Assembly: GCA_947683425.1 (NCBI GenBank) | Contig: CANTUQ010000055.1 | Span: 10,825,501 to 10,889,500, forward strand | Direction: 5' to 3' | Length of the DNA stretch: 64,000 nt | From: Excoecaria cochinchinensis | Taxonomy: Eukaryota > Streptophyta > Magnoliopsida > Malpighiales > Euphorbiaceae | Shown: one piece after another, positions 35,196 to 48,000 of the stretch | Position numbering within the stretch: the stretch's first letter is position 1 | Layout: each line of letters opens with the position of its first letter | Translations under genes and position numbers: made by a program | Notes under the pieces: generated by a model | Database searches by the model: none | Seen by the model: the letters and a program-made list of their open reading frames with translations, nothing else | Told to the model about the DNA's origin: nothing

Positions 35196-36215
35196 TGTAA
35201 CATCCAAAAAATGGCCTAGTAGTATAAAGGGGTAATTTGGTAATTGGTATATGAATTGGGATTTATGTTAGGAATTATAAGAGTTTGTTGAGGGTATAAT
35301 GGTATTTGTGTAAGTGACTAGAGGACAAAAGAGAAAGAAAGTCAAAGAAGGGAAAGTGAGGTCTAATAGTATTGTGACAAGTGGATAAGTTGTTGAGAGC
35401 ATTTAATGAGACTTGAAGGGAGCAGAGAGAGAGGGAGAGTAGAAATGAGTTGCTTCCCGTAGAAGCCACCTGCATTTCCTCTTTCTTGCACTCTCACGTT
35501 CTCTCACTTCCTCCCTCCTTCATTTTCTGCTCTCAAGCTTTGCATGTGGGTATTCTTCAAGAGTTGAGCTAGGGTTTTGAGATCAAGAGTTGTCCAAGAG
35601 GTAAGTGGCTGTTGTTTTATGGCTTGATTCTTTTTCATCTTCTTCTCCATTTGGGTTTGATTTGGGTTTTACGGTTTTGTTGCATGGGTTATTTGCGCAT
35701 TTGTTTTGGTTGAATATATGCAAGAATTTGAAGAAAGAAGAAAGAGTAAAGGGAAAAAAAAGATTGGGTCTTGAAGTTAGAAGGAGATCTTCAACAGGTT
35801 TGGGAGTTTTGTGTTTGGCTCTATATGTTTGAGAATGGTTGTCCATTTCTCTTCGAATCATGGTGTGATATGTGAATGTCTGTCATTTGTGTGTTTTGGT
35901 ACATGAAAATGCATGAGTATAATAGATTTGTGTATATGATTTGAGATAGAAGAGTTATAATGCTTTGCATGTTAATTTTGGAGAGTGTGTACATGAACAT
36001 GAGATAGATTTTCTAGGTTTTACAACCTCTATATATGTTGATTTGATTTGTGTTATTATTGTGTAAATTGAGTTGTTATTGTTATGAGTATGTTTTGGAG
36101 GCACTGGAGGTACGTTTTTATGTGATTTTGCATGTTATATGATTCTAGGTAAATGGGTTTTAATTTCTTAAAGTTTTGAGAGTCTCTGCATTTTGGCTGA
36201 GATTGGGAATTACAA

Positions 36216-36612
36216 TTCTGTCGCGATCGCGACTTCCATCGTGAGCGCGATAGAACCATGAATTCTACTTCTCGCAATAGCGGGATTTCTCTTGTGCTGA
36301 AGGGAATTGATCTGAGTCGTGATGGGGTAGCACGACTCGGAGGGGGTTGTTTGTCATCTTCACGAGTCATGAAGATGAATAACGACTCAGAGGAGTTGTC
36401 TATCATCTTCACGAGTCATGAAGATGACTAACGACTCTTGCCCTCTTCCCTTTGTGGGTAGAAACGAGTCGTGCATAAGGATCACAACTTGTGCCTGCTC
36501 CCTTCTGTGAGGCGACATCGTCACGAGTTGCTACAGCATGCGCGACTCGCGACTGGCCTCTCTTCCTCGGCTACTGTCGTGAGCGTGACTTCTTGTCGCG
36601 AGCGCAATAGTG
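36216..36612. repeat. Inverted-repeat array in F 3' LTR
   Basis: Same words as 32814-33164 with additional TCGCGA/GAGCGCGA-type units, so array length differs between the two LTRs of one element. Confidence 0.85.
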
Positions 36613-37570
36613 ATGCCTTTCCTGCCCTATTTTGAAAATGAGTTTCAAGGTTCTTTTTACATGGGTTTTCACTACATGGCACATGATTTGTCTTATATAT
36701 AGATTATTAAATGATAAATGATGCGTTTAGGATATGATTTGCATATAATTTACATGTATAGGAATTATGATGAATTATATGTCTTCAAATTGATCAATAT
36801 ACATGTATGCATGAAATGACATGATTATACTTGATTTATTCTCTATTATATGATAATAATATTAGCACATGATTGAGTTGTTACCTGAGCCTGATGGTCA
36901 TAGTAGTGGATAGATAAGCGCTTATCAAGGTCAGGGTGTGAGTGTAGCTACCATACCTAGACCCGGTTTGGGTCTTCCGGCAGACCTCTGAGATGGTCAT
37001 TTGAGACTTCGGTCTCCAGTATACCTTTGGGTACACATGTTTATAAAAGATGTTTGAGGCTTCGATCTCCGGTAGACCTTCGGTATACATGATTATAAGA
37101 TGTTTTGAGACCCATGTCTCGATATGCTTGGATACTGTGTCCAATCAGTATCAAAAATGACCATTGCCACCTCTAGTATGTATTCAGGCTAGTATACGTG
37201 ATCTTTATTATGTGGTTATTATATGTGACTATTGTATGGGTTATCAATAATACGGAAATGGATATAAGTTACATGTATATGTATATGCGTTAAGACAAGA
37301 TGAAATGTAATACTTGTATTTGGATATGAATGGTTATATGATTATATTGTGAAAATGCTTTTGAATATCGATTAATTGGATTTAAATGATTAATTCCTCT
37401 ATCTTGTGTATATGCATATGATGAATAAGTAATGGTTAGATTTCGATATACATGTGTGTGATGAATATTTGTTTTAGGTATGAGTGGTATATGTTTATAT
37501 GCTTTTGTTGTTGTTAAGCTTATATATGTTTATTGCGATTATATGTACATGCATGTTTTGTTCCTCTCCA

Positions 37571-37607
37571 CTAAGCGTTATTGCTTAGCACGGGCTCTTT
37601 TCCCGTG
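37571..37607 (+). other. Twin stem-loop in F 3' LTR
   Basis: Stem 1 CTAAGCG / TGCTTAG (one G-T pair). Stem 2 CACGGG / CCCGTG, fully paired. Confidence 0.75.
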
Positions 37608-37890
37608 TAGGTGGCAGGTTCATTTTGGAGTCGGGCATCTGCAGGTCGGCCATTAGAAGTCTATAATTGGAGTTTATTTTGTCTTCCGCTGATTTTGTAT
37701 ATGGAGTTTGATTTTGGTATATGTATATGTTTAATGTTTACAATCCCTTTTTTAAAATGATACAATTATTTATATATGGATTTGTTGTCTTTATGATTAT
37801 ACGTATTGCTTTTAGTTTATTTGAGTAAATGTATGTGATTGTGCACGTAGCACCCTGATATCCTTCCAACGTGGGTATCGGGGTGTTACA

Positions 37891-38880
37891 GATAATGCTG
37901 CTAAATCCTCAAAGCGAAGATCACAGCCGCCAATTCCAAATCATGCGTCGGATAGTTCTTCTCATGAGGTTTCAACTGACGAGACGCATAAGCCGTTGCT
38001 TTATCCTCTTGCATCAATACACATCCGAGTCTAATACCCGAACCGTCACTGTACATCACAAACTCTTTACCCGAGGTGGGTTGAGTCAGTACAGGAGCTT
38101 CAACTAACAAACTCTTCAACATCTCTAAGCACAGCTGACACTTATCCGACCACTCAAATCTAACTCCTTTCCTCAACAATCTAGTCATCGAAGCAGCAAT
38201 AACCGAAAAACCCTTCACAAACCGACGATAGTAGCCTGCCAAACCAAGGAAGCTTCTCACTTTAGGGACATTCCTAGGCGCTTTCCAATCCACAATTGCC
38301 TCAATCTTAGTTGGATTTACTTGAATACCCTTAGCTGACACAATATGACCCAAGAAAGACACCACTCGAAGCCAAAAGTCACACTCGCTAAGCTTCGCAA
38401 ACAAATGGTGCTCCCTCAACACTTGCAATACTAACCGAAGATGCTGTTCGTGCTCACTCTCATCCTTCGAGTAAACCAAGATATCAACTATAAACACTAC
38501 TTCAAATCGGTCTAGATATGGCCTAAACACTCGGTTCATCAAATCCATAAAGCCGCAGGTGCATTGGTCAAACCAAATGGCATCACAAGAAATTCATAAT
38601 GGCCATACGGCGTTCGAAATGCAATCTTAACCACATCCGCATCCTGAACTCGAATATGATAATAACCCGAACGAAGATCAATCTTGGAAAAGACACCCGC
38701 TCCTCTAAGCTGATCAAACAAATCTTTGACTCTAGGCAAGGGATACTTGTTCTTCACTGTGACCTTGTTAATTTGCCTATAGTTGATACACATCCTCAAA
38801 GAGCCATCTTTCTTCTTAACAAACAAAACCGGTGCTCCCCATGGAGATATGCTGGGTCGAATAAACCCCTTATCCAACAA
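37891..38880 (-). pseudogene. Element E pol: reverse transcriptase and start of RNase H
   Basis: Minus strand 38880-38539 carries the first RT blocks (GFIRPSISPWGAPVLFVKKKD, then CINYRQINKVT and MPFGLTNAPAA). A one-base loss near 38548 shifts the frame, and the RT continues in 38548-37901. The catalytic box reads FIVDILVYS, where the family has FIDDILVYS, so one of the two metal-binding aspartates is now Val. SFLGLAGYYRRFV and the RNase H start (FVMYSDGSG) follow, and the frame then breaks at the F target site (37891-37895). Confidence 0.93.
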
Positions 38881-38883
38881 CTC

Positions 38884-40769
38884 TTATAGCTGAGTTTTGA
38901 GTTCTCTCAACTCTACAGGAGCCATCTGATAAGGTGCTTTCGAAATGGGCGAAGTACCCGCCAAAATCTCTATGGACAACTCCACTTCTCTCTCGGGAGG
39001 CAACCTAGGCAACTCACTTGAAAACACATAACCAAACTCCCTAACAATGGGGAGACCCTCACTCTCAACCTGATCACGCTTAGAGTCCAAAACAACTGCT
39101 AAGAATGCCTCACAACCTTTCCTCATAAATCGCTTAGCTTGCATGGCGGAGATCACATTACTCAAAGAACTCGAACCCAAACCTTTAACCACAACCGAAG
39201 ACTGATCTCTATCTTGCAACACAACTACCATTCTATGATAATCCACTACAGCCCGGTGCTTACTAAGCCAATCCATACCCAATATCAAATCAAACTCACG
39301 AAACGACAACTCTATCAAATTAGCAGAAAACTCAACACCCTGAACCAAAAGGGGACAATTCCTATGCACTATACCTACATTGACACTATGCCCTAAAGGA
39401 CTGGTCACACAAACCTCATAATCTAACTTGTCAACATCATGGATCTTATCAAACAATATACTCGTGTACAAATATAAGTGTGTGGAGCCAGGGTCAATTA
39501 GAGCATATAACTCAGTGTCAAAGAGTAGGAACTTACCAGTAATCACATCCGGGGCATCTTGCTCATCCCGAGCTCTCATGGCATAAGCTCTAGCAGGAAC
39601 CGTCAAAGGACGATCAACAGACTCTGATGGAGCTCCCTCTCTATGCCGACCACCTCGACCTCTACCTCGGCCTCTACCACGACTAGCTTGTGGAGCATTA
39701 GAACCAACTCTGCTAGCTTCACGCTGATCACCAGAAGCCTCACTATACCTCGGACAATTTGCCAAGTAGTGATCAATGCTACCACATCTGAAACAACCAC
39801 CCGTGAGCCACCTACACTCACCCCAATAGCGCTTACTGCAGTGAGAACACGCAGGTAACAAATTAGTCCTCAAACTAGAACCACCTCTGCTAGAACCAGA
39901 ACCCCTAGCAGAACCTTGCCTTCTGCCTCTCGAAACCGGACCTGAAGACTCATCATGCGGGTTCCTTGACCTCTTACCCGAAGATGATGACGATCCAGAT
40001 CCTCCACGAGAGGGATTCCTCCTCTGAGCTCTCTCTCTCAGAACCGACTCAAATCTCTCGGCCCACATAGCCGCTTGCACAATTTGATAGTACCCAATGC
40101 TCGGCATACTCATCAAAGAAATCAGCATTGCCCTCAGCGACTCATTCAAACCGGCCTCAAAATGCCTACATCTGAACTCTTCAGTCAGAACACCTTCTGG
40201 AGCATACTTGGTCAAACGGTTGAACTCCTTCTCAAACTCTGATACTGACATAGCCCTTTGCTTCAAGCTCAAAAATTATGCCCTCTTGGCATCCTTATAC
40301 TCCCTCGTCACATGCTTATTGGTAATTCTCTCTCGGAGAACTCCCATGTGATCGGGTCGGGCAACTGGGGATGCATACGGACCAACTTCCACCAATCATA
40401 GGCAGACCCCTAAAGCAATGCCACTGCACTCTCAACTTGCCTGTCAGCAGGACACCTAGACTCCATAAACACTCTTTCTACTTTCTCAATCCATTTCTCA
40501 GCAAGCTCAGACTCATCCAGACTGGTACCATAGAAATCCTCTGCACCAGCTCTCCTCATGCTCTCTAAAGGGGCTCTCGGAGCAGTCACCCTATCCAAGA
40601 CTCAAGCCATGTCCTGACAAATCTTCAACACTGCCTCGAAGGGCATGGCTGAGGCCTCAGGCTGAACCCTAGGTGTTTGAGCCAAAACAGACATTGAAGG
40701 ATCTACAGCTTGGGGATTCACACTTTCAGTGGACCCCTCAAGTGACCCACGAACAGAATCAGAATCCAT
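38884..40769 (-). pseudogene. Element E gag and protease
   Basis: Gag starts at ATG 40769 (MDSDSVRG). A TGA at 40602-40604 and a TAG at 40410-40412 both look like C-to-T changes of TGG and CAG codons, and there is a frameshift near 40330. The rest is open from 40272 to 38884: capsid C-terminus (EFEKEFNRLTKYAP), a Ser/Arg/Gly-rich linker, a zinc knuckle CFRCGSIDHYLANC (near 39790-39750), and the aspartic protease LIDPGSTH (near 39500). The stop at 38884 falls just before the RT (QL stop ELLDKG). This Gag still has its capsid, unlike D and F. Confidence 0.92.
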
Positions 40770-40854
40770 CTAAAAGAAAGACAAAGACAACCGCATCAGC
40801 CAACACAGTCCTAATCATATGTCTATACACAACAATCACCCAAAAAATTCCTAA

Positions 40855-40872
40855 ACCGGGGCTCTAATACCA
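40855..40872 (-). other. Primer-binding site of element E
   Basis: Minus strand TGGTATTAGAGCCCCGGT, five bases from the LTR; one transition from the initiator-Met consensus. Confidence 0.85.
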
Positions 40873-41248
40873 AAAACTGTAAACCCCCTACCCATACATA
40901 GGGGAACCCATCCGCGAGGGAGTGAGAACCCATACGAGCAGGGGTGTCACACCAAACAGAATGGTACAAACATACATTCACATAATATAAACAGCGGAAA
41001 TTAAAACTTAAAACCAAATCGAACATTCATTCATGATATAACAATATTCAATTACATAACTGTTCTGATACCAACATAATTACATCATTCAGAGATACAT
41101 ACCGGAAGCTTAACAAAATACTATATACAAGAGAGATCACTATTACAAAATAATGATGATACAAAAATACACTAAGTCCTATCAACAATCCCACTATGTT
41201 GGCTTGACTGGCGGCGACTCTCCCAAAAGCTATACACCTTTCGCACCT

Positions 41249-41286
41249 GCACGGGTGAAAACACCATGCTAAGCAATAACGCTTAG
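41249..41286 (-). other. Twin stem-loop in E 5' LTR
   Basis: Stem 1 (41269-41286) around ATAA: CTAAGCA / CGCTTAG on the plus strand, one A-C mismatch there but a G-T pair in the minus-strand RNA. Stem 2 GCACGGGTG / CACCATGC around AAAA (41249-41269). Confidence 0.7.
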
Positions 41287-42100
41287 TGGGGAAACAAACA
41301 ATATGGACAGGTGAAAACACCTTGCTAAGCAATATGGACGGCCATTCACAATAGTCGTCAAGGCAAATCACATACGAAATGGCATACTGAATATCATAAG
41401 ATATTATCACAATAGAATTCCATTCTTAACCATTCAAAGGTTCAATAAACATATTCATATGCCAACAGATTCATACGTTCATATTAGAGTCATTCGGATT
41501 CAAATATTTATAATCATATTCATAATCATTCGGATTCATATTCTCATAGCATAACTGAACAAATCATAACACCTGCTGACTCATAGTAGTGGATAATGAG
41601 TAAACGCGTAGTGGTACATTACGGGTACGAATCAACGCATAGCAGTACCTTACGGGTAGGAATCGAAAACAATATCACATTTTCTCTTTGCAAAACATTT
41701 TTCAAAGGGAATCTTAAACAAGATCCGTACACATAGAAGTTCCCGAGGAACAAAATGGGGACCTGATCAGGGTCCAGAATAGTACAGAGGCTGTAGCTAA
41801 AGGACTCTTTTAGGCATGCCTAACTATCCACTAAACTGACTCTTGCAGGTCATGTATAAGCCATTAAATCACATTCAAGTATAACATATTATTTATAAAG
41901 GAGAACCATGAACTTAGATATGCATAACACATTCCGTATTCAAAGACAACATCCAATATAATTTGATAAGGCATAAGAAAATACAATTTAACATTAGTAG
42001 CTAATTGAAATGATACCAATTAAGATTAAGACAAATAATAAATGAAAAAGGAATTAAAAAGACAAAAATTGCAAACTTCAAAATTTGCAGGGCAGAGACA

Positions 42101-42394
42101 TTTTACACGACGGTATGATATACACTTACCGCCGTGTAAAACATCCTACACGGTGGTAAGGTAAAACCATACCGCCGTGTAACATGCCACACACAACAGG
42201 CAGAATGCTTTTACACGGCGATATGGAGAATCCATACCCCTGTGTAAAATGTACAGCCCAGAATTCCTTCAAGGCAGAATGACTTTACACGGCGGTATGG
42301 AATGTCCTTACCACCATGTAAAATCACGGACAAGCAATACTAAAGGAACACTCACGATTCACACAGTGGTATGCAATACCATTCCGCCGTGTGG
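42101..42394. repeat. Inverted-repeat array in E 5' LTR
   Basis: TTTTACACGGCGGTATGG-type words and reverse complements, clearer than in the 3' LTR copy. Confidence 0.85.
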
Positions 42395-44859
42395 ATTGAC
42401 CCAAACCCAGGAAATTCCCAGAATTTCACCCCAACTCAAAACCAAACTCAACATACTTCCAAAAGTTAGGGACCAAACTCATAATAATCATCTTAAAGCT
42501 CACATTTATAAACTCATAAATCTCAAGTAGTACATGCAATGAACATGATTTAATCACACCAACCAAAAACCAGCACTTATAATCCAAAACATAATCAAAT
42601 GCATATATCATCCAAATCAAATTACAATCTAAGTTTCTTAACTCAACATGCTCAAAACTCATGACATATACACCATTATAACTTTATCAATCAAGCCAAT
42701 TTCTAGAAATCAACAAAGAACACAATAATCATCAAAATGCACATAATTTCCCAAACCTAAAATTCCTTTGCTCCTACTTAGTGAGCACCACTACCACTCA
42801 CCTTCTCCTTTACCTTGGGATCTCGAGGAGGCTCAACTAACCAAGAACACCCAACAAAGACATACAAATACAAAACCTAAATTAAAACCCAATCTAAACA
42901 AAACAAGAACAATGGAAGAAGAATATGAAGAAACCATGAAAGACTTACCAATCTAAGCTCAAGGGAATGATCAATTTCCACCACCACACTTGAATCCAAG
43001 CTAAGGCACCCAAGTGAAGAGAAAATAGGAAGAAGGAGGGAAGAGAAGGGAGGAAACGGGAACGAGACAACAATTTGCTGTTCTCATTTCTCTCGCCTTC
43101 TCTTTATTACCTCTTTCCTAATTCCTAGCCACATGTTATTCTTTGGTTGGTGGAACTTGACCACTCACACCCAACAAACACACATGCTACTACACATAAG
43201 ATCAACCCACATAATTCACACACTACAACCATATGCTCATGCACACAGTAACACAACCCAATGAACATACACCCTACTAACATATATGTAACCACACTAA
43301 ATTACAGCGCATAAAACATGCTTTTTTGCCCAAAATGCCCTTGACACATTGTGACGCACGCCGAACTTCGTGGGCTTCCCAAAGGCCCGCTTTTAGGGCG
43401 ATCGGGCAAGTGAGGTTCGTTGACAACTTGTAAGGTATTTACAAGTGCGTCTATTTTGGGTAACAAAGAGGTTTCATGGAGTCGCCACCCAATAAAATAT
43501 TGGGAAAGTTCATCTCGCCTCAGTAAGCCTAAAACGGCGCATATTATCCATTTTGGGAAACCAAAGGGGTCTTGGAGGCATTCACCCCAATAGAACATTG
43601 GGATGACCCTCTAACCCTATGGAGCCTAGGATTGTAAATTGAGTCTTTTCGTGGGACACAAGAGGTGTCTTGGAGATCCCATCAAAATGGGTCTCTCGCC
43701 TTATTGAGCCCAAAGACCAGAGATAGGATCGAGACTTCTCATTTATTCGTACTTTGATTAATTTTACAATTATATTTTGAATTTATTATTTCACCATCTT
43801 TCCATACGATGCAATCAATTAAAAGGCGCAATCATTCACGTAAAAGCGAAAAATAAAAGCGAAATTAAAATAAGGCATTCAAAAGTAAATTACAATAAAA
43901 TTAGGGGCGGAATACAACCCCCACTGTAAATAAAGTATAGAACATGCATAAATCGGGAAATTCATTTAGACGGGAACATTGGTTCCCAAATACTCATTTT
44001 ATAAAAAAGTATAAAATTCTCAAATCAAGTTAAACCTTTTGCCTCTGGATGAAAACGAGGACATTGGTCCAGTTTTATTAACAAATCTTCATTTTAGTAG
44101 AAAACATTTTTATGGTGGTTTTTTAAGCGCGGTCAAAAATCCTTTATTATTACAGACCACAAGCAAATAAAAAGAATAAAATAACAATTACATATTTTCA
44201 GATAATAAATAATAAATTCATCCTAATTTACCTGTTCCGACCATACTTCTCAGAAGAACCACACACCTCCCGCATTGCAGTCAAAATAGAAAAATGATAT
44301 TGGTTAATCGTGAATAAGTAAACAATTGAATAAATAAATAAACAAATGAATGATTGAATAAAGTAAATTGAGAAAAATGAATGAGATTGATAATGGAATA
44401 AATTAAATTAAATAAATAAATAATTGAATGAAATAAATTGAGAATTAATGAATATAAAAAGACAAACTATAATTATAATAATCAAATGCAATAAAAATGA
44501 TAATGCTAATAATAATACCGTAAACTAATAATGAATAATAAATAGATAGACGAAAAATAAATGAATAATATTACTGATGATAATAACAAAAAATAATTGT
44601 AAAGATAATAAATATAATAACAATAATGACAGATATGATAACAATAAACATAACAATCATAATAATAACAATGGAACCAATAATAACACTCATGACAATA
44701 ATTAGTAATAATAGTGACAATACAATATGATGAAAATACTAGTAATGATGCAAAATGAATAAACATAAAATGATAATAAGCAAATGGAATGATAAAATAT
44801 TAACAATAAATTAATGACATACCCCTAATGATGAATATAATAATCATAATAATACCACA

Positions 44860-45170
<311 letters not shown>

Positions 45171-45479
45171 TAAACAATTAATAAAATAACAATGGTACAA
45201 ATAATATCACAATAATAATAATATTAACATAACCATGATAATAATAATAATAATGCATTTAAAATAATAATAACAAAACATAATAATAGATAATAATAAC
45301 CAAATATATACAGCAACAATAATAAACACAATAGTAATAACAATAAACCTAATAATAACAAATAATGCAAAATATACAATAACATAAAATAAATACTCAT
45401 AATAATAACAAATAAGTGTAAAATAAACCTAAATTAAATAATAACAATAATAATAATAATAATAAATATAAAAATACGA

Positions 45480-45515
<36 letters not shown>

Positions 45516-45717
45516 TAATTAATATAAAAAACAGAATGATAAATAACAAATAAATAAATATAATAATAATAACAATTAATTAATAACAAACATAAAATAC
45601 ATAATAATAATAATACTAATAAATATAAAAACAGAAAATAAATAAATAAATAATAATAATAATAATAATAATATTAATATTAATATTAATAAATATAAAA
45701 AAGGGAAAAAGGACTTA

Positions 45718-46035
45718 CCGGTCGCCGGAGGGGAGGTGGTCGACACCACCCATGCCGGAAGGCAGATCGCTGCCTCGGGGTCTCACCGGCGCCTGTCACG
45801 TGCCGAACAGCCACCTGGTTTGGCCGAAAAATGCGCAGAAGCCTCCGGATCTTCTTCACGCCAGTTGCTCCACGCCGGCGATTGGCGGAGGCGGGTGGCC
45901 ACTGCCGGGTGCGTCCGGACGTCGCTGTCTCTGCGGTAGCGCGCGTGCACTGCTCCGGCGTTGTGGGTGGCCGGCGGAGGCCACCGTTTCCTCCCCCTTT
46001 TTTCCTTCTTTTTCCCGGTCCGGCATCTGCGTTTG
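45718..46035. other. GC-rich island in LTR G
   Basis: About 320 bp of GC-rich DNA (ggtcgccggaggggaggtgg and onward) beside A/T-rich repeats; equivalent in kind to the islands in A, B, C and I but farther from the LTR start. Confidence 0.55.
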
Positions 46036-46805
46036 GCCTAGGTCTCCGCCTCCTTCTCTTTGTTTCTTCTTTTCTTTTTAATTCCTCTTATTCCTTCTTT
46101 GATTTCCTTCTTTTCTTCTATGCTCTCTCTTTTATTTTCTTTCACTTTTCTTCTTTAGTTTGCCTTTTGATCCTTGGTTTTGCTTTCCCTGCTCTCTCTT
46201 TTATTTTCTTTCTATTTTTTCTTTTGCTCTCACTGTGCTCTCTCCTTGCTCTCAGTTCTTATTTTTTTACTTTTCTTGTTTTTCCATCCCGGCCGAGAGC
46301 CCCTCCTTTTTGCTTATCATTTTCTATTTATATCCCTAAATTAGGTTAAGTTTGGTTACCCTAATTATTTCCTCCATTTTTAATTTTCTGATTTTTTTTT
46401 ATTTTAATTAATTTACTCAAATTACTACACATTAATTAATTAAACCCTCTATGAATTAAATACTCTATATTTTATACCTATTTAATTTAATAAATCTACT
46501 TAAATTATCAATCTAATTTATTTAATTAAACCCTATATATATTTTCCTTTTTTTCAATTTTAACTATCCTAAAATATTAACTAATTAACTAATCTTAACT
46601 TTAAAACTTAAATACGTTTTAATTATCCAATAATATTTACTGACTAATTGCAATACAAACTAATTAAATTAACCTAATTTTTAATTTATCTAAGTTTACC
46701 TAATCTTATTTCATCATTTTTTTTATATATATTTTTTTTGTTTGGAGGAATTTATCAAGGACCCAAAATTGCTATCAAAATCTGACTCAAAACCCGATGT
46801 CTACA

Positions 46806-46828
46806 GTTGTCCCCAATTTTGGTGAAGC
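46806..46828 (-). other. Polypurine tract of element G
   Basis: Minus strand ...ccaaaattggggacaac directly before TGTAGACATCGGG. Confidence 0.8.
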
Positions 46829-46989
46829 TAGTGCCTAGACAACTAGGTGAGCCAAAATTCAAAGAAGGAAGAGAGAGAACTACATACCTGAGGATGCCAG
46901 ACCTTACCTTGTTGACGTTGCATAGGAGCAAACGGTTGTCTGTCTTCATCTGGTAGGCCTTGTCCTACTTGGCGGTGAATGCATTGGTA

Positions 46990-47990
46990 CATGTGCCCCT
47001 ACTGGTCTCGTCTTGACCTGTAAGGTATTTGTGAGATGTAACGTTCTCTAGCTACGATCCCGTTGCGAAGCGCAGTGTTCTCTCACTGCAACCTCACTTG
47101 CTTTTGCTGGCCCCGTCTCGGCTCGCGTAGCTTTGGTGAGATGTAGTACTCTCTGACTACAAATCTCCATTGCGAGATGAGGTATTCTCTAACTGCAGTA
47201 TCGTTGCGATGTGTTCTATCGCTAATCCCCCTGCTAACCTTGTCTCGGTCCGCATGGTGGCTATGAGGTGCAGTACTTTCTGACTACAACCTTGATCTGT
47301 GGTCTGTTCTACCACGAGTGTTCCGTTAGCCTCGTCTCGGCCTGCACGGAGTTTGTGAGATGTAGTACTCTCTGACTACAACCTCTTTTTCCGATCTGTT
47401 CTATCGCTGGCGCCCCACTGACCTCATCTCGGTCTGCACGGTGGCTGGTCTGTGCCACTAGCCTCGTCTTGGCCTACACGGTGTGAGGTGTAGTTTCTCT
47501 AACTCCAACCTCTGTTTGCGATCTATTCTATCGTTAGCGCCTTGCTAACCTTGTCTCGTACCGCTAGCCTCGTTTCGGCCTGCACGGTGTGAGGTGTAGT
47601 TTCTCTAACTCCAACCTCTGTTTGCGATCTGTTCTATCGCTGGCACCTTGCTAACTTTATCTCGATCTACACAGTGGCTGGTCTGTACCGCTAGCCTCGT
47701 CTCGGCCTGCACGGTGTGAGGTGTAGTTTCTCTAACTCCACCCTCTGTTTGCGATCTGTTCTATCGCCGGTGCCCCGCTAACCTCGTCTCGGTCTGCACG
47801 GTGACTAGTCTGTACCGCTAGTCTCGTCACGGCCTGGACGGTGTGAGGTGTAGTTTCTCTAACTCCAACCTTTGTTTGCGATCTGTTCTATCGACGGTGC
47901 CCTGCTAACCTCGTTTCGGTCTGCACGGTGGTTGGTCTGTACCGCTAGCCTCATCTCGGCCTGCATGGTGTGAGGTGTAGTTTCTCTGAC
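46990..47990 (-). repeat. 127-bp tandem array in the 3' UTR of element G
   Basis: Units begin with ccgctagcctcgt at 47561, 47688, 47815 and 47942, exactly 127 bp apart. The part left of 47561 is irregular (one spacing of 106) and built from the same words (tctctaactccaacctc, gatctgttctatcgc). Confidence 0.88.
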
Positions 47991-48000
47991 TACAACCTCG

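Larger units (their letters stand above)
31782..37890 (+). mobile_element. Element F: internally deleted Tekay-type retrotransposon (TR-GAG-like)
   Basis: LTRs 31782-34431 and 35196-37890 flank a 764-bp internal region with initiator-Met-type primer site, mini-gag and polypurine tract. A perfect 5-bp duplication gataa lies at 31777-31781 and 37891-37895. It was inserted in the RNase H of E. Its LTR sequence is clearly different from D, yet its organisation and reduced Gag are the same. The LTRs differ by several indels and many substitutions, so F is older than D. Confidence 0.95.
35196..37890 (+). mobile_element. Element F 3' LTR
   Basis: 2695 bp, same organisation as the 5' copy: donor-like GTAAGT at 35601, array 36216-36612, twin stem-loop 37571-37607 and acceptor-like AG at 37609. 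It lacks about 20 bp near its start and has extra array sequence around 36230. Confidence 0.93.
26643..43349 (-). mobile_element. Element E: decayed autonomous Tekay/Del chromovirus
   Basis: Two LTRs (26643-30048 is the 3' LTR; 40878-43349 is the 5' LTR, cut by G) flank gag, protease, RT, RNase H and integrase with a chromodomain. The primer site is initiator-Met type. Pol is split by element F, and gag/pol carry stops, a one-base frameshift and a changed RT active site. The LTRs differ by several percent plus indels, so E is much older than D or I. Its rightmost LTR bases lie beyond G, outside the window. Confidence 0.92.
40878..43349 (-). mobile_element. Element E 5' LTR (cut by element G)
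   Basis: Plus strand starts tgtaaacccccta. Minus-strand order: leader, donor-like TTG/GTAAGT at 42948, array 42394-42101, twin stem-loop 41286-41249, then the LTR end. A partial second copy of the stem-loop segment lies at about 41309-41335. Roughly the first 60-70 bp of the LTR are displaced to the far side of G. Confidence 0.9.

Noticed and set aside
45752..46349. Overlapping 109- and 172-codon frames with a GC-rich start, resembling a first exon
   Set aside because: They lie in the GC island of LTR G, lack a domain, and run into low-complexity pyrimidine DNA.
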